Shown here piece by piece: positions 53,790-63,329 of a stretch of 64,000 bases of DNA. How positions within the stretch are numbered: position 1 is the first letter of the stretch; each line of letters opens with the position of its first letter. The position numbers were made by a program, and so were the translations under genes. The notes beneath the pieces were generated by a model. That model was not told where the DNA came from. It was given only the letters and a program-made list of their open reading frames with translations, and ran no database searches. The stretch is from an uncultured Erysipelotrichaceae bacterium (lineage in GTDB: Bacteria > Bacillota_I > Bacilli_A > Erysipelotrichales > Erysipelotrichaceae). Where the stretch lies: the NCBI GenBank assembly GCA_946537255.1, contig CAMNFS010000005.1, forward strand, positions 1 to 64,000, given 5' to 3'.

Positions 53790-55487
53790 TTATTGCTTTC
53801 GCTTGGGGATATCCTTTGCCTTGATGGCGAGCATGGTCAGATCATCGAACTGTTCGCCGTCCTTTACAAAATCATTCACGGTACTTGACATATTCTTAAG
53901 CAGATGTTCCGGATCGGCATCCGGATATCGGTTCAGGGTATCGACGATTCTCTGCATGCCGAACCGCTGGAACTGTGGATCGGTCGCTTCCGGAAGACCG
54001 TCCGTATAGACAAACAGCACATCATCCGTACAGAGAGTCAGCTCATAATCCTCATATTTCCTGTCGGGGATGACGCCAAGAGCTACTCCATGGGGATCAT
54101 GAATGATTTCAAATGAGCCGCTGCCGCTTTTGAGGATCGGATACTCATGGCCGGCGCTGCTGCACTGAAGGGAACCTGTACGGAGGTCCAGTATGCCAAG
54201 CCATACTGTGACAAACATATCGTTCTTGTTGTTCTCGTAGATGATATTGTTGACGCGTTCGAGAATCTTTGAGCAGGTGGTGGTGTTCGCTGCGTAATTA
54301 TTCAGAATGATCTTGGAAGTCATCATGAAAAGAGCAGCAGGAATGCCTTTTCCGGCCACATCAGCTATCAGCATGACAAGATGATCATGATCTGCCAGGA
54401 AAAAATCATAGAAATCTCCGCCGATTTCTCTCGCCGGGTCCATGCTTGCATAGATATCGAATTCATCCCGGTCCGGGAAGGCGGGGAAAATACTCGGGAG
54501 AAAATCCGCCTGGATTTCCTTTGCCAGTTTCAGTTCTGTTGCCAGTTTTGTCTCAACCGCGGTCATTTCCTCGGTATTGCGGATATATCTGTTTATATCG
54601 CTTTCCATGGACTGCAGGGAGGAGCACAGATTCTGCAGTTCCTGAATGTGGCCGCCGCTGATCGAATCAAATACATTGGTTTCAGAGTTCCGATCCCGGT
54701 CATAGTCTTCGACAAACCTCCGGGTTGTATCGGTGATTGTTTTCAAAGGCCGGAGGACTTCTTTTTTGAGAAGAAGAGAAATAAGGAAACACAGCAGGGC
54801 GGTGACAGCGACTGCCATGGGTACGGTATGTTTAACAAAGCGTTTCGAACTGTCCAGAACCTCCGCTACCGGTATATCCGCGACCAGATAGGTATTGATT
54901 TCCGGACGATCCAGAGTACAGCAGCGGATTCCATCTGTCAGAACACTTCCATAGGTCTCGGAATTTGAAACGTAGGCAATGAATTCCGTATTCGCGTGGT
55001 CCTTGCTGTAGCCCGTGGTATCCATGCTGTAGATCGTTCCGCACGGAAAAACGTTCTGCGTGCTGGCATCGAGAATATAGACGACATAGTTTTTTTCGGG
55101 CATGACGATGACAAAGGAGACAGCGGTCGCACAGGTGCCTTCCCGCATATAGTTGAGTTCCCTCCAGCATTTCTGATACTCTTCTGATTCCTGAATCGGC
55201 CGGAAGGCTTCAAGATACGCGTCCGGATTCTGTTCATAAACCGCTTTGGGATCGTCCATCGGGGCGATGACTTCATAGGTTTTAAGGGCAATGGAACGCA
55301 TTGCGTCCTCATCTGTTCCGCGCAGAAGAGCGCCGGTGATGGACCGGTCCATGTCGTCATAGATGGTGTCTGCGCCTTTTATAAAGAAAATATAGGCCGC
55401 GCCGGTCAGGACGATGGCAAGGATAACGGAAAGTACCACGATGGTTATGATGACAGCCGGTGTAATCGGCACGGTTTTCTTCTTCAT
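53790..55487 (-). CDS. Membrane PP2C-type (RsbU/SpoIIE-like) serine phosphatase with extracytoplasmic sensor and HAMP-like region
   Basis: Two TM segments; ELKLAKEIQADFLPSIFP...REIGGDFYDFFLADHDHLVMLIADVAGKGIPAALFM. Confidence 0.9.
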   Translation of the reverse strand: MKKKTVPITPAVIITIVVLSVILAIVLTGAAYIFFIKGADTIYDDMDRSITGALLRGTDEDAMRSIALKTYEVIAPMDDPKAVYEQNPDAYLEAFRPIQESEEYQKCWRELNYMREGTCATAVSFVIVMPEKNYVVYILDASTQNVFPCGTIYSMDTTGYSKDHANTEFIAYVSNSETYGSVLTDGIRCCTLDRPEINTYLVADIPVAEVLDSSKRFVKHTVPMAVAVTALLCFLISLLLKKEVLRPLKTITDTTRRFVEDYDRDRNSETNVFDSISGGHIQELQNLCSSLQSMESDINRYIRNTEEMTAVETKLATELKLAKEIQADFLPSIFPAFPDRDEFDIYASMDPAREIGGDFYDFFLADHDHLVMLIADVAGKGIPAALFMMTSKIILNNYAANTTTCSKILERVNNIIYENNKNDMFVTVWLGILDLRTGSLQCSSAGHEYPILKSGSGSFEIIHDPHGVALGVIPDRKYEDYELTLCTDDVLFVYTDGLPEATDPQFQRFGMQRIVDTLNRYPDADPEHLLKNMSSTVNDFVKDGEQFDDLTMLAIKAKDIPKRKQ

Positions 55488-55566
55488 GAGGATTCTCCTG
55501 AATATCAATAGTATAAAACGGGAATGAGAATTGCCGGAAGTATGAAGGCAATGGAATGGACCGAAG

Positions 55567-57003
55567 TCAGTGATCTTTTTCGATGACAGGAAAGATTCCG
55601 TCCTTTTCAAACAGTCTTTTCATGATTTCCGCAAGCGAGGAATCCATCGTATTTTCCGTGAGGGTAAACAGCACTGTTCCATTCCATGTAAGCATGGCCG
55701 CGGATGGGGTCGCGGAGGATCCGGCATACATGTCGGGACGGATGAACGCTACTTTAGATTCCATGCCCTCCGGTACCTCCAGAACACCGGGATTGGAGAA
55801 ATAGGCAGTATACGGATACTGTCCGGTAAACGGGTAGACAAGACTGACAAGAATCTGCTTGAGCGCCAGAGGGATGGGGGTGATCGCCTGGGCAAGAAGG
55901 GCGGTATTTCCGGCCGCCGCAAGAATCTCCCTGCGGCCGCTGCAGATATCAAACTGCTCTCTGATTTTTCTGTACATACCGGCTTCGCCGTCAATCTCAC
56001 AAAGACGCAGGGAAGGAACAAAAAACATCGACGCGTTCCGGACTGTCTTTGTCTCAAGATACTTCCGCAGATTGACCGGAATCTGTACGGAAATTCTTCC
56101 CGAAGACCGGTGCGAACATTCCTTCAGTGCCAGAAACAGACATCCAAGAACATAGACAGTAACGGTTGTTCCGTGCTTTTTTGCGGCGGCCTTGAGGATA
56201 TCCGCGGGAAAACGGAAGTAGATGGACTGGCTGGGGGTCTCTTTTTCCATAGAGAGGTCTGGATGAATGGAGAAGGGATGAAATTCCGAGTGCGTCCGTC
56301 CCGGTCTGTTTTTTATGAATATGTTTTCCAGCTCCGCTTCATCTGCCTCTTCCTCGATCCGGATGGAATTCTGGCCATGGGAAACCGGAGTGTCAAGCAG
56401 ACGGAAGTATTCCCTGAGCAGGGCATCCAGAAACAGCATTCCTCCGTATCCATCCGTAAGAACATGAGAAAACTCTGCGGCAATTTCCTTTTCTGACCAG
56501 AAAACCCACAGATTCTGATAAGGCATGGAGGAGGCGGTGGAAAGAGAACAGGGAGGGGCTTTCTTTTCGGAAACGGCAAACCGATGCGGCTGCAGAATAA
56601 GAGCGTGCCAGAACCTTCCCGGCACAACGGAGCAGGCAAAGGTTGGAAAACGGCGGATGACAAATGTCAAGGCAATCTGCAGAAGCGGCACAACCGGTGG
56701 TTCAAACAGATGCGCGGTCAGCCGGAATACCATCCGCTGCTTTCCCTTGCCGAGAAACGGATAGATTCTTGCGGAAGATTCCAGTTCAAATACGCGCCGG
56801 TTTTCCTTTCGGTAGAAGGTGCCGAGTCTGTTTGGATCAAGCAGCTCCAGGGCCTTTTCCTGCGGAAATCCCCGTTCTTCATAGAAGGACAGCGCGTCTT
56901 CAAAATCCTTCAGAATCATGCTTTTGTCGGGCTCTGGAAGGGTGACTGCGGTATGAAGATCCTGCCGCCACTGTTCCAGGCGAATGTCTGATGTCCGGTT
57001 CAT
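55567..57003 (-). CDS. HAAS-like N-terminal domain fused to condensation/alcohol-acetyltransferase-like acyltransferase
   Basis: N-term DKSMILKDFEDALSFYEERGFPQEKALELL; HxxxDG motif in EFSHVLTDGYGGMLFLDALLREY; start uncertain. Confidence 0.6.
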   Translation of the reverse strand: MNRTSDIRLEQWRQDLHTAVTLPEPDKSMILKDFEDALSFYEERGFPQEKALELLDPNRLGTFYRKENRRVFELESSARIYPFLGKGKQRMVFRLTAHLFEPPVVPLLQIALTFVIRRFPTFACSVVPGRFWHALILQPHRFAVSEKKAPPCSLSTASSMPYQNLWVFWSEKEIAAEFSHVLTDGYGGMLFLDALLREYFRLLDTPVSHGQNSIRIEEEADEAELENIFIKNRPGRTHSEFHPFSIHPDLSMEKETPSQSIYFRFPADILKAAAKKHGTTVTVYVLGCLFLALKECSHRSSGRISVQIPVNLRKYLETKTVRNASMFFVPSLRLCEIDGEAGMYRKIREQFDICSGRREILAAAGNTALLAQAITPIPLALKQILVSLVYPFTGQYPYTAYFSNPGVLEVPEGMESKVAFIRPDMYAGSSATPSAAMLTWNGTVLFTLTENTMDSSLAEIMKRLFEKDGIFPVIEKDH

Positions 57004-57159
57004 TAATAAATAAATTTTATCATAGATGCACTTCACCATGTTCAGATCCATAAGGAAGGCAACCGTGAGTAAATACATGAAACAGTTTCTGAATAACGGT
57101 ATGGGGATGATCTTCCGCATTTTCGGGTTTCATTCACCCGCAAAAGAAGGTCAAGGACG

Positions 57160-57188
57160 AAAAAAAACCTCAGGATCCTCTGAGGTCT
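57160..57188 (-). terminator. Terminator downstream of tRNA-Gln
   Basis: - strand ACCTCAG-aggatc-CTGAGGT followed by TTTTTTT. Confidence 0.85.
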
Positions 57189-57226
57189 ACTCACACATCT
57201 CCATTTGAATGAATCTGTGCGATCAG

Positions 57227-57299
57227 CTGGGGTAGAGAGATTCGAACTCCCGAAATGACTGGTTCAGAGCCAGTTGCCTTACCGCTTGGCTATACCCCA
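57227..57299 (-). tRNA. tRNA-Gln (anticodon CUG)
   Basis: - strand TGGGGTATAGCCAAGCGGTAAGGCAACTGGCTCTGAACCAGTCATTTCGGGAGTTCGAATCTCTCTACCCCAG. Confidence 0.9.
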
Positions 57300-57443
57300 A
57301 TGCGCAATAGTAATTATACCTGTCCGATTCATAATTGCAAGAGAAGAATGAATGGATTTTTCGAATTTTGAGTAAGACCACATTCCTTCTTTACGATAAA
57401 TCCTGATACAATAGTCCGAAACAGGAGAGGAAGGGATTTGATT

Positions 57444-57980
57444 ATGAAGCGGATACTGGTTGTTGTGGACATGCAGAAGGATTTTGTGGATGGAAGTCTT
57501 GGAACTGCCGAGGCACAGTCCATTCTTGACAGAGTAAGAGAAAAGATTCAGTCCTATCCAAAGGAAAACGTCTATGCCACTCTGGATACGCATCAGAAGG
57601 ATTACCTCAATACCCAGGAAGGCAGATTTCTTCCGGTGGAGCACTGCATCGAGGGCACGGAAGGATGGATGCTTCATGAACGGATCAGAGATCTGCTCAC
57701 CGGTGCCGTGATCGTGACCAAGCCCGGGTTTGGATCGCTGACTCTCGCGGAGATGCTGAAAAAGGAAAATGAAAAGGATCCGATCTCTCTGGAGCTGATT
57801 GGTCTCTGCACGGATATCTGTGTGATTACCAACGCGCTGGTGCTGAAGACATTCATGCCGGAGGTTCCGATCTCGGTTGACGCATCCTGCTGTGCCGGTG
57901 TGACGCCTTTCAAGCATGAGGCAGCGCTTGAGACCATGCGCTCCTGTCAGATTGAGGTAGTCAATGGGAACACTCATTAA
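57444..57980 (+). CDS. Isochorismatase-family cysteine hydrolase (nicotinamidase-like)
   Basis: LVVVDMQKDFVDGSLG...LIGLCTDICVITNAL. Confidence 0.88.
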   Translation: MKRILVVVDMQKDFVDGSLGTAEAQSILDRVREKIQSYPKENVYATLDTHQKDYLNTQEGRFLPVEHCIEGTEGWMLHERIRDLLTGAVIVTKPGFGSLTLAEMLKKENEKDPISLELIGLCTDICVITNALVLKTFMPEVPISVDASCCAGVTPFKHEAALETMRSCQIEVVNGNTH

Positions 57981-58680
57981 CTGTTTTGCGATCATTGCCG
58001 GCGGATTTCTCGGCATGTTGTTCGGCCGTTTTATCACCGATCGCATTCAGGAAACCGTACTCAAGGCCAATGGTGCTGCAGTCATAGTGCTTGGCATTGC
58101 CGGAACACTGTCCAGGATGTTTTTGATTCAGCCGGAAAGAATTGAAGTGACCGGGACGATGTCAATGATTCTTTCTCTCTGCATCGGTGCTCTGCTTGGT
58201 GAATGGATTGACATCGAAGGAAAAATGGAGAAGTTCGGAGAATATCTGAAGAAAAAAACCGGAAGTCAGTCCGATGCGAGATTCACCGAAGGATTTGTCA
58301 GTACCTCTCTTACCGTATGTATCGGTGCCATGGCCGTGGTAGGGGCGATCCAGGATGGAATTCTTCATGATCCATCCGTTCTGACTGCCAAAGCGGTGCT
58401 GGACTTCGCCATTGTACTGGTGATGGCTTCCTCCATGGGCAGGGGCTGTCTTTTTTCCTTTGTGCCGGTAGGAATATGGCAGGGTCTTATCACCGTGCTT
58501 GCCGTACTCATCAGGCCGGTATTTACGGAAGAAGCGCTGGCGGCGATTTCGCTTGTGGGGAATATTCTGATTGCTCTGGTCGGGGTCAATCTTCTGTTTG
58601 GAAAGACAGTACGGGTTGCCAATCTTCTGCCGTCGCTTGCGATCGCGGTTCTGTTCAGCTTTTTGCTTCCGGGGGTATAG
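57964..58680 (+). CDS. DUF554-family membrane protein
   Basis: GTLINCFAIIAGGFLGMLFGRFI, multi-TM. Confidence 0.85.
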   Translation: MGTLINCFAIIAGGFLGMLFGRFITDRIQETVLKANGAAVIVLGIAGTLSRMFLIQPERIEVTGTMSMILSLCIGALLGEWIDIEGKMEKFGEYLKKKTGSQSDARFTEGFVSTSLTVCIGAMAVVGAIQDGILHDPSVLTAKAVLDFAIVLVMASSMGRGCLFSFVPVGIWQGLITVLAVLIRPVFTEEALAAISLVGNILIALVGVNLLFGKTVRVANLLPSLAIAVLFSFLLPGV

Positions 58681-58681
58681 G

Positions 58682-59647
58682 ATGTACGCACGACTTCCGG
58701 ATGAATTGCTTTCCTTCACCTTAAGCAAATCGATGCAGAGGCTGAAGGACGTGGATATGAACTGCGGCCTGATTTATACCTCACTTCCTTTGTTCTGCGG
58801 GCTACAGCCGTATTCCCGATATGACCACAGTCTTGGTACGGCAGAGCTTGCCTGGCATTTCACGCAGGATCCGGTGATTGCCTTATCCGCTTTGTTTCAT
58901 GATATTTCGACGCCATGCTTTTCCCATGTTGTGGATTTCATGCATGGAGATCATGAAAACCAGGAATTTACGGAAGCAAACACCGGTACCGTCATCGCTT
59001 CGGATCGAAAGATTGTTTCCTTGCTCCAGCAGCTTGGCATCAGCAGGGAATCCGTATCGGATTATCATCAGTATCCGGTCGCGGATAACGACAGTCCGAA
59101 GCTTTCCTGCGACCGTCTTGAATATACCCTTCAGAACATGGTGCGCTATGGACTGGAAAACAAGGAGTTCGCGGCGGAAGCGCTGTCGGATCTTTCTGTC
59201 GGGCAGAATGAACTTGCGCAGACTGAACTTGTTTTCAATCACGAAGAGACTGCCAGACGGTTTGCTCTGGCAGCTGTTGGCTGCGGGAGAATCTATTCCG
59301 GAAAGGAAGACCGTTATGCCATGGAGATTCTGGCACGGCTATTGAAAGCGGCCATTCAGGACGGAACGTTAACGGAAGAGGATCTGTATGGAACAGAGAA
59401 GGAAATGATCCGAAAGCTGAAACAAAGTCCGCACGGAAACGCCTGGCAGAGCTTTACCCGTCTTCATGAAGTGCATGTTGTCAAAGACGGGTGTGAGGGA
59501 GCTTTCGCTGTTGCGGCGAAAAAGCGTTATATTGATCCATATATCCATGGAAAAGGCCGGGTGAGCGAAGTTTTTCCGCTGTTTGCCAGGGAGATTGAGC
59601 GCTTTCTCAAGGAGGATTATTCCGTTTTGCTGAAAGGAGAATTCTGA
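58682..59647 (+). CDS. HD-domain phosphohydrolase
   Basis: YSRYDHSLGTAELAWHF...ALFHDISTPCFSHVVDF. Confidence 0.85.
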   Translation: MYARLPDELLSFTLSKSMQRLKDVDMNCGLIYTSLPLFCGLQPYSRYDHSLGTAELAWHFTQDPVIALSALFHDISTPCFSHVVDFMHGDHENQEFTEANTGTVIASDRKIVSLLQQLGISRESVSDYHQYPVADNDSPKLSCDRLEYTLQNMVRYGLENKEFAAEALSDLSVGQNELAQTELVFNHEETARRFALAAVGCGRIYSGKEDRYAMEILARLLKAAIQDGTLTEEDLYGTEKEMIRKLKQSPHGNAWQSFTRLHEVHVVKDGCEGAFAVAAKKRYIDPYIHGKGRVSEVFPLFAREIERFLKEDYSVLLKGEF

Positions 59648-59650
59648 ATC

Positions 59651-60241
59651 ATGAAAAAAAAGATCGTGGTAGCGACCACAAATGAAGGAAAACTGCGGGA
59701 ATTCCGACAGATGCTGGAGCCGGAAGGATATCAGGTTCTTTCCCTTGCAGATCTCGATCATCCCGCTGAGATTGAAGAAAACGGCACGACGTTTCAGGAG
59801 AACGCCGTCCTCAAGGCTCAGTCGGTTACCGATCAGTTTCAGATTCCAGCCATCGCCGATGACAGCGGTCTCTGTATTGCCTGTCTTCACAATGAACCGG
59901 GAGTGCACAGCGCCCGGTGGCTGGGCCATGATACACCCTATGACATCAAGAATCAGAAGGTTCTTGAACTTGTAAAGGACGCGGAGGATCGATCCTGCTA
60001 TTACGCCTGTGCGATTGCCTGGTGCGCGCCGGGAAAAGAGCCGAAGGTTTTCTATGATACCTGGAATGGTGAAATCGCCAGAGAGCCAAGGGGAACCAAC
60101 GGCTTCGGATATGATCCGATAATCTATATACCCTCGATGGGGAAAACGGCTGCGGAACTGACCAAAGATGAAAAAAACGCGGTGAGTCATCGTGGCAAGG
60201 CTCTCAGAAAACTGGAGGACTGGCTGAGTGAACAGAAATAG
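59651..60241 (+). CDS. rdgB: RdgB/HAM1-family XTP/dITP pyrophosphatase
   Basis: VVATTNEGKLREFRQML, ADDSGLCI, GTNGFGYDPI. Confidence 0.95.
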   Translation: MKKKIVVATTNEGKLREFRQMLEPEGYQVLSLADLDHPAEIEENGTTFQENAVLKAQSVTDQFQIPAIADDSGLCIACLHNEPGVHSARWLGHDTPYDIKNQKVLELVKDAEDRSCYYACAIAWCAPGKEPKVFYDTWNGEIAREPRGTNGFGYDPIIYIPSMGKTAAELTKDEKNAVSHRGKALRKLEDWLSEQK

Positions 60242-60905
60242 AATTCTCTCCATCCTGGCATGTTTTCTTTTTGCCGCAGCCGCCTTGATGACGGTCATTG
60301 ATTCCTGCAGTTTTGACAAAAGCTTCTATGCCCGGGAATATGAAAAAAACAACACGAGTGCCTTTACCGGCATGAGTCAGGAGGACAATCTCAGGGCAAC
60401 CAGTGCGCTGCTGGATTATCTTCGCGGCAGCAGGGAGGATATCGTTGTTCTGGCAAAAGTCGGCTCTCAGGAAAGAGAAGTATTCAATGAGCGGGAAACC
60501 AGGCACATGGTCGATGTCCGGGCACTGTATCAGAAAGCGGTCAGCGCCCGCAATATCATGGCGCTTCTGACCGCGTTTCTTCTGGTCTATCTGATTGGAA
60601 AGGAGAAACTGTCCATTCCTGAGATTCTGCGGATGGGATTTCGGGAAGGAGTCATGATCATTGTGATTTTTGTGCTGTTTGTCGCTGTTTGGGCTCTTGC
60701 GGATTTCAATGCCTTCTGGACAAATTTCCATCTTCTGCTGTTTGACAATGATCTCTGGCTTCTTGATCCCAACACTTCCATCATGATCAATCTGTTTCCG
60801 GGTTCATTCTTCTTTGATCTCGTCATCCGGATCATCCTGATCTATCTTGCTCTCATACTCGGAATTTCTCTCTACGCGTTTTTTCCATGGAGAAAAGCTT
60901 CATGA
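60228..60905 (+). CDS. TIGR01906/DUF1461-type integral membrane protein
   Basis: Multi-TM; FWTNFHLLLFDNDLWLLDPNTSIMINLFPGSFFFD. Confidence 0.75.
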   Translation: MNRNRILSILACFLFAAAALMTVIDSCSFDKSFYAREYEKNNTSAFTGMSQEDNLRATSALLDYLRGSREDIVVLAKVGSQEREVFNERETRHMVDVRALYQKAVSARNIMALLTAFLLVYLIGKEKLSIPEILRMGFREGVMIIVIFVLFVAVWALADFNAFWTNFHLLLFDNDLWLLDPNTSIMINLFPGSFFFDLVIRIILIYLALILGISLYAFFPWRKAS

Positions 60906-61396
60906 TTCACGCCGTCCTCTATGAACCGGAGATCCCCCAGAATACCGGGAATATCATGCGCACCTGCGCCGCCTTTCAGGTACAGCTCCATCTGATTGAA
61001 CCGCTTGGTTTTTATCTGGATGAGGCACATCTTCGCCGGGCCGGAATGGATTACCGTCAGATTGTGAAGTGGAAGCTGTGGCGGGACTGGGAGGAGTTTG
61101 AACAGGCAAATCCGGGACACTATTATTTCACGACCAGGTACGGGACAAAAACACCGGATCAGTTTGACTTTACCGCAGAAGAGGATCTCTATTTCGTATT
61201 CGGGAAGGAATCTGCCGGCATTCCAAGAGATCTGCTTCGCAGTCATCTGGAAGACTGTATCCGGATCCCGATGGACCGGGAGGTCCGCTGTCTGAATGTT
61301 TCAAATACTGCCGCGATTCTGCTGTATGAAGCCGTCAGGCAAAGAGGATACGCGGGACTTTCCTTTGAAGACTGCTTCAAGCCTGGTTTTCTTTGA
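60902..61396 (+). CDS. trmL: tRNA (cytidine(34)-2'-O)-methyltransferase TrmL
   Basis: SPOUT: AVLYEPEIPQNTGNIMRTCAAF, FGKESAGIP, RCLNVSNTAAILLYEA. Confidence 0.92.
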   Translation: MIHAVLYEPEIPQNTGNIMRTCAAFQVQLHLIEPLGFYLDEAHLRRAGMDYRQIVKWKLWRDWEEFEQANPGHYYFTTRYGTKTPDQFDFTAEEDLYFVFGKESAGIPRDLLRSHLEDCIRIPMDREVRCLNVSNTAAILLYEAVRQRGYAGLSFEDCFKPGFL

Positions 61397-61491
61397 TCCT
61401 TTCGTGGCGGAAACCTGCCGCGTGGCTGTAGAATGAGAAAGGACAGGAGTTTTCTGTACCGGGAGAAAACATAATACGGAAGAGGTAAGGT

Positions 61492-62169
61492 ATGAATCTT
61501 TCTGAAATGTTCGCGCTGAACATGGAATGGGTGATCCGTCTAGTGCTTGCGGTAGTTACCGGGGCCATGATCGGCTTTGAACGTCAGAGCCGGGCCAAGG
61601 AAGCAGGCATGGGAACCCATGCGATTGTATGTGTGGCGGCTGCGGCTATTACCATCGTTTCCAAATACGGCTTTGATGATACTGCCAAGTATGACGCGGC
61701 CAGACTTTCGGCGCAGATCATATCCGGCATCGGTTTTGTCGGTGCCGGAATCATCTTCGTACGCAACAACACCGTACAGGGACTCACGACAGCCGCGGGT
61801 ATTTTCGCAACCGCGGGAATCGGGATTGCCTTCGGGGCAGGTCTGTGCGGACTGGGGCTGTTTACCGGAGTGCTGATTATCGGGATTCAGTATATTCTGT
61901 ATCGGTTCCGTCATAAAACCCTGCTGCAGTATGATGCCAGGATCTCAGTCACCATGCAGGAAAACATCACAGATATTTCCGGTGTGATGAACATCCTGCG
62001 CAGCCGTAACCGGAATCCTACTGAAATCAAGCTTACTGAAATGGATGGAAGGCGGATGCTTGAAACCCATATTGTCTCTGCGGATGAAAAGGAGATCGAT
62101 GAGATCATCAGTCAAATCAGGCAGGTGAAATCGGTCGAAAAGGTCAGTCTGAGCAGAAAGCAGAACTGA
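61492..62169 (+). CDS. MgtC/SapB-family membrane protein
   Basis: RLVLAVVTGAMIGFERQSRAKEAGMGTHAIVCVAAAAITIVS. Confidence 0.9.
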   Translation: MNLSEMFALNMEWVIRLVLAVVTGAMIGFERQSRAKEAGMGTHAIVCVAAAAITIVSKYGFDDTAKYDAARLSAQIISGIGFVGAGIIFVRNNTVQGLTTAAGIFATAGIGIAFGAGLCGLGLFTGVLIIGIQYILYRFRHKTLLQYDARISVTMQENITDISGVMNILRSRNRNPTEIKLTEMDGRRMLETHIVSADEKEIDEIISQIRQVKSVEKVSLSRKQN

Positions 62170-62250
62170 ACGGAATAACCGGATCCCTTTGCATTGAACC
62201 ATGCTGGAAGTGGGCATCAATCCGGTTTGGTTGTAGAATGGAAATGACAT

Positions 62251-62457
62251 ATGATAGAAAACTTTGGAGATCTCGTAGCGGTGATTGCGATGGTGCTGTT
62301 CATCCTGGTCGGACTGTGGATGATCTATGCGATCTCAATCCGGCATCGGGAAGAGGACATGAAGCGCAGAGAAGCTCTGTATTACCGGTATTACGCGGAA
62401 ACAGACGATGACAGCGGTGATTACGATGACCGCAACGAGCCATATTACGAGGACTGA
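62251..62457 (+). CDS. Small single-TM protein, hypothetical
   Basis: 68 aa; N-terminal TM, acidic/Tyr-rich tail; tightly followed by next CDS. Confidence 0.5.
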   Translation: MIENFGDLVAVIAMVLFILVGLWMIYAISIRHREEDMKRREALYYRYYAETDDDSGDYDDRNEPYYED

Positions 62458-62460
62458 TTC

Positions 62461-62826
62461 ATGCGGGAATATATCAGAGAAGCGGCCAATGGTCTTCTGT
62501 TTCTCTCGGAAACCGGACCGGAGAATGAGGAAGGCGTCCGTGTCGGCAATGACGAAAGAGAAGAACTGATTTACTGTCTGAAAAAGGCTGAGGATCTTCT
62601 TTCTCTTTACGGAGCAGAGCTGAGCGATCTTTGTGCCCTGAGAATCTACTGCCCGATGAATACGGAAAAAAAGATGCTTGAAAATACGGTATGGGAGCTG
62701 TTTGAGGAAGTTCCGGCTCTGACCATTCTTCCTGTCAGACAGCCGGGCGACTGTCTTTCCATTGACGGAACTGCCGCCTTGAAGGACCGCTGCGCTTCCT
62801 GCAAAGGGTGTTCACAGAAGGGCTGA
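62461..62826 (+). CDS. Divergent RidA/YjgF-like protein with Cys-rich tail
   Basis: LLSLYGAELSDLCALRIYCPM...FEEVPALTILPVRQPGDCLSIDGTAA resembles RidA C-terminal half; tail DRCASCKGCSQKG. Confidence 0.45.
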   Translation: MREYIREAANGLLFLSETGPENEEGVRVGNDEREELIYCLKKAEDLLSLYGAELSDLCALRIYCPMNTEKKMLENTVWELFEEVPALTILPVRQPGDCLSIDGTAALKDRCASCKGCSQKG

Positions 62827-62828
62827 TC

Positions 62829-63329
62829 ATGGGAAAACTCCTTGCGCTGCATTATCGGAAAGATACCAATGATACCGAGATTTTTCTGGAAAACGGGGAA
62901 ATCCGGACAGAAGACGGAAAACCGGAAAAGCTGATCAACCGCTGGTGTCTTTCCTGTGGTTCATCCATGCAGGGAAGACTGGAGGCGGCCCGTTATCTTG
63001 CGGATATCCGTTCCAAAGTACCGGTCTTTCTGAGCGAGCTCAGCAGTACGGTGCTGTTTCCTCTTTTTTCTTCACGCAGTACCGGTGATAACTGGTGGAT
63101 CAATGATCACATGCTGATATGGATGAAGGCCGAGAAGAGACAGGCAGTGAATCTGATTTTCGCGGACGGAACCAGGATCCGTCTTCCGTATGATATCCGG
63201 ATATTGAAACGGCAGAGGGAGAACTGTGAAAAAATCCGCCGGGCTCTGCGCATGCAGAAGCTTCCGGAAGAAATCGCGTCCTGTGAAACAGATGCAGTCC
63301 GGAATGGATTGGGAAAGGGGCAGCTGTGA
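62829..63329 (+). CDS. ComK-like competence transcription factor family protein
   Basis: CLSCGSSMQGRLEAARYLADIRSKVPVFLSELSSTVLFPLFSSRSTGDNWWINDHMLIWMK matches ComK layout. Confidence 0.6.
   Translation: MGKLLALHYRKDTNDTEIFLENGEIRTEDGKPEKLINRWCLSCGSSMQGRLEAARYLADIRSKVPVFLSELSSTVLFPLFSSRSTGDNWWINDHMLIWMKAEKRQAVNLIFADGTRIRLPYDIRILKRQRENCEKIRRALRMQKLPEEIASCETDAVRNGLGKGQL

Noticed and set aside
52217-53824. 535-aa + strand ORF antisense to gltX
   Set aside because: gltX on the - strand is unambiguous.
57065-57208. Small + strand ORF (GTG SKYMKQFLNNGMGMIFRIFGFHSPAKEGQGRKK...)
   Set aside because: It has an AAGGAAGG-like SD, but it runs through the tRNA-Gln terminator antisense and no family or conservation is visible; not supported enough to annotate.
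62177-62227. Inverted repeat AACCGGAT...ATCCGGTT between mgtC-type gene and the small TM gene
   Set aside because: Long loop and weak downstream T-content; terminator or operator status cannot be decided.
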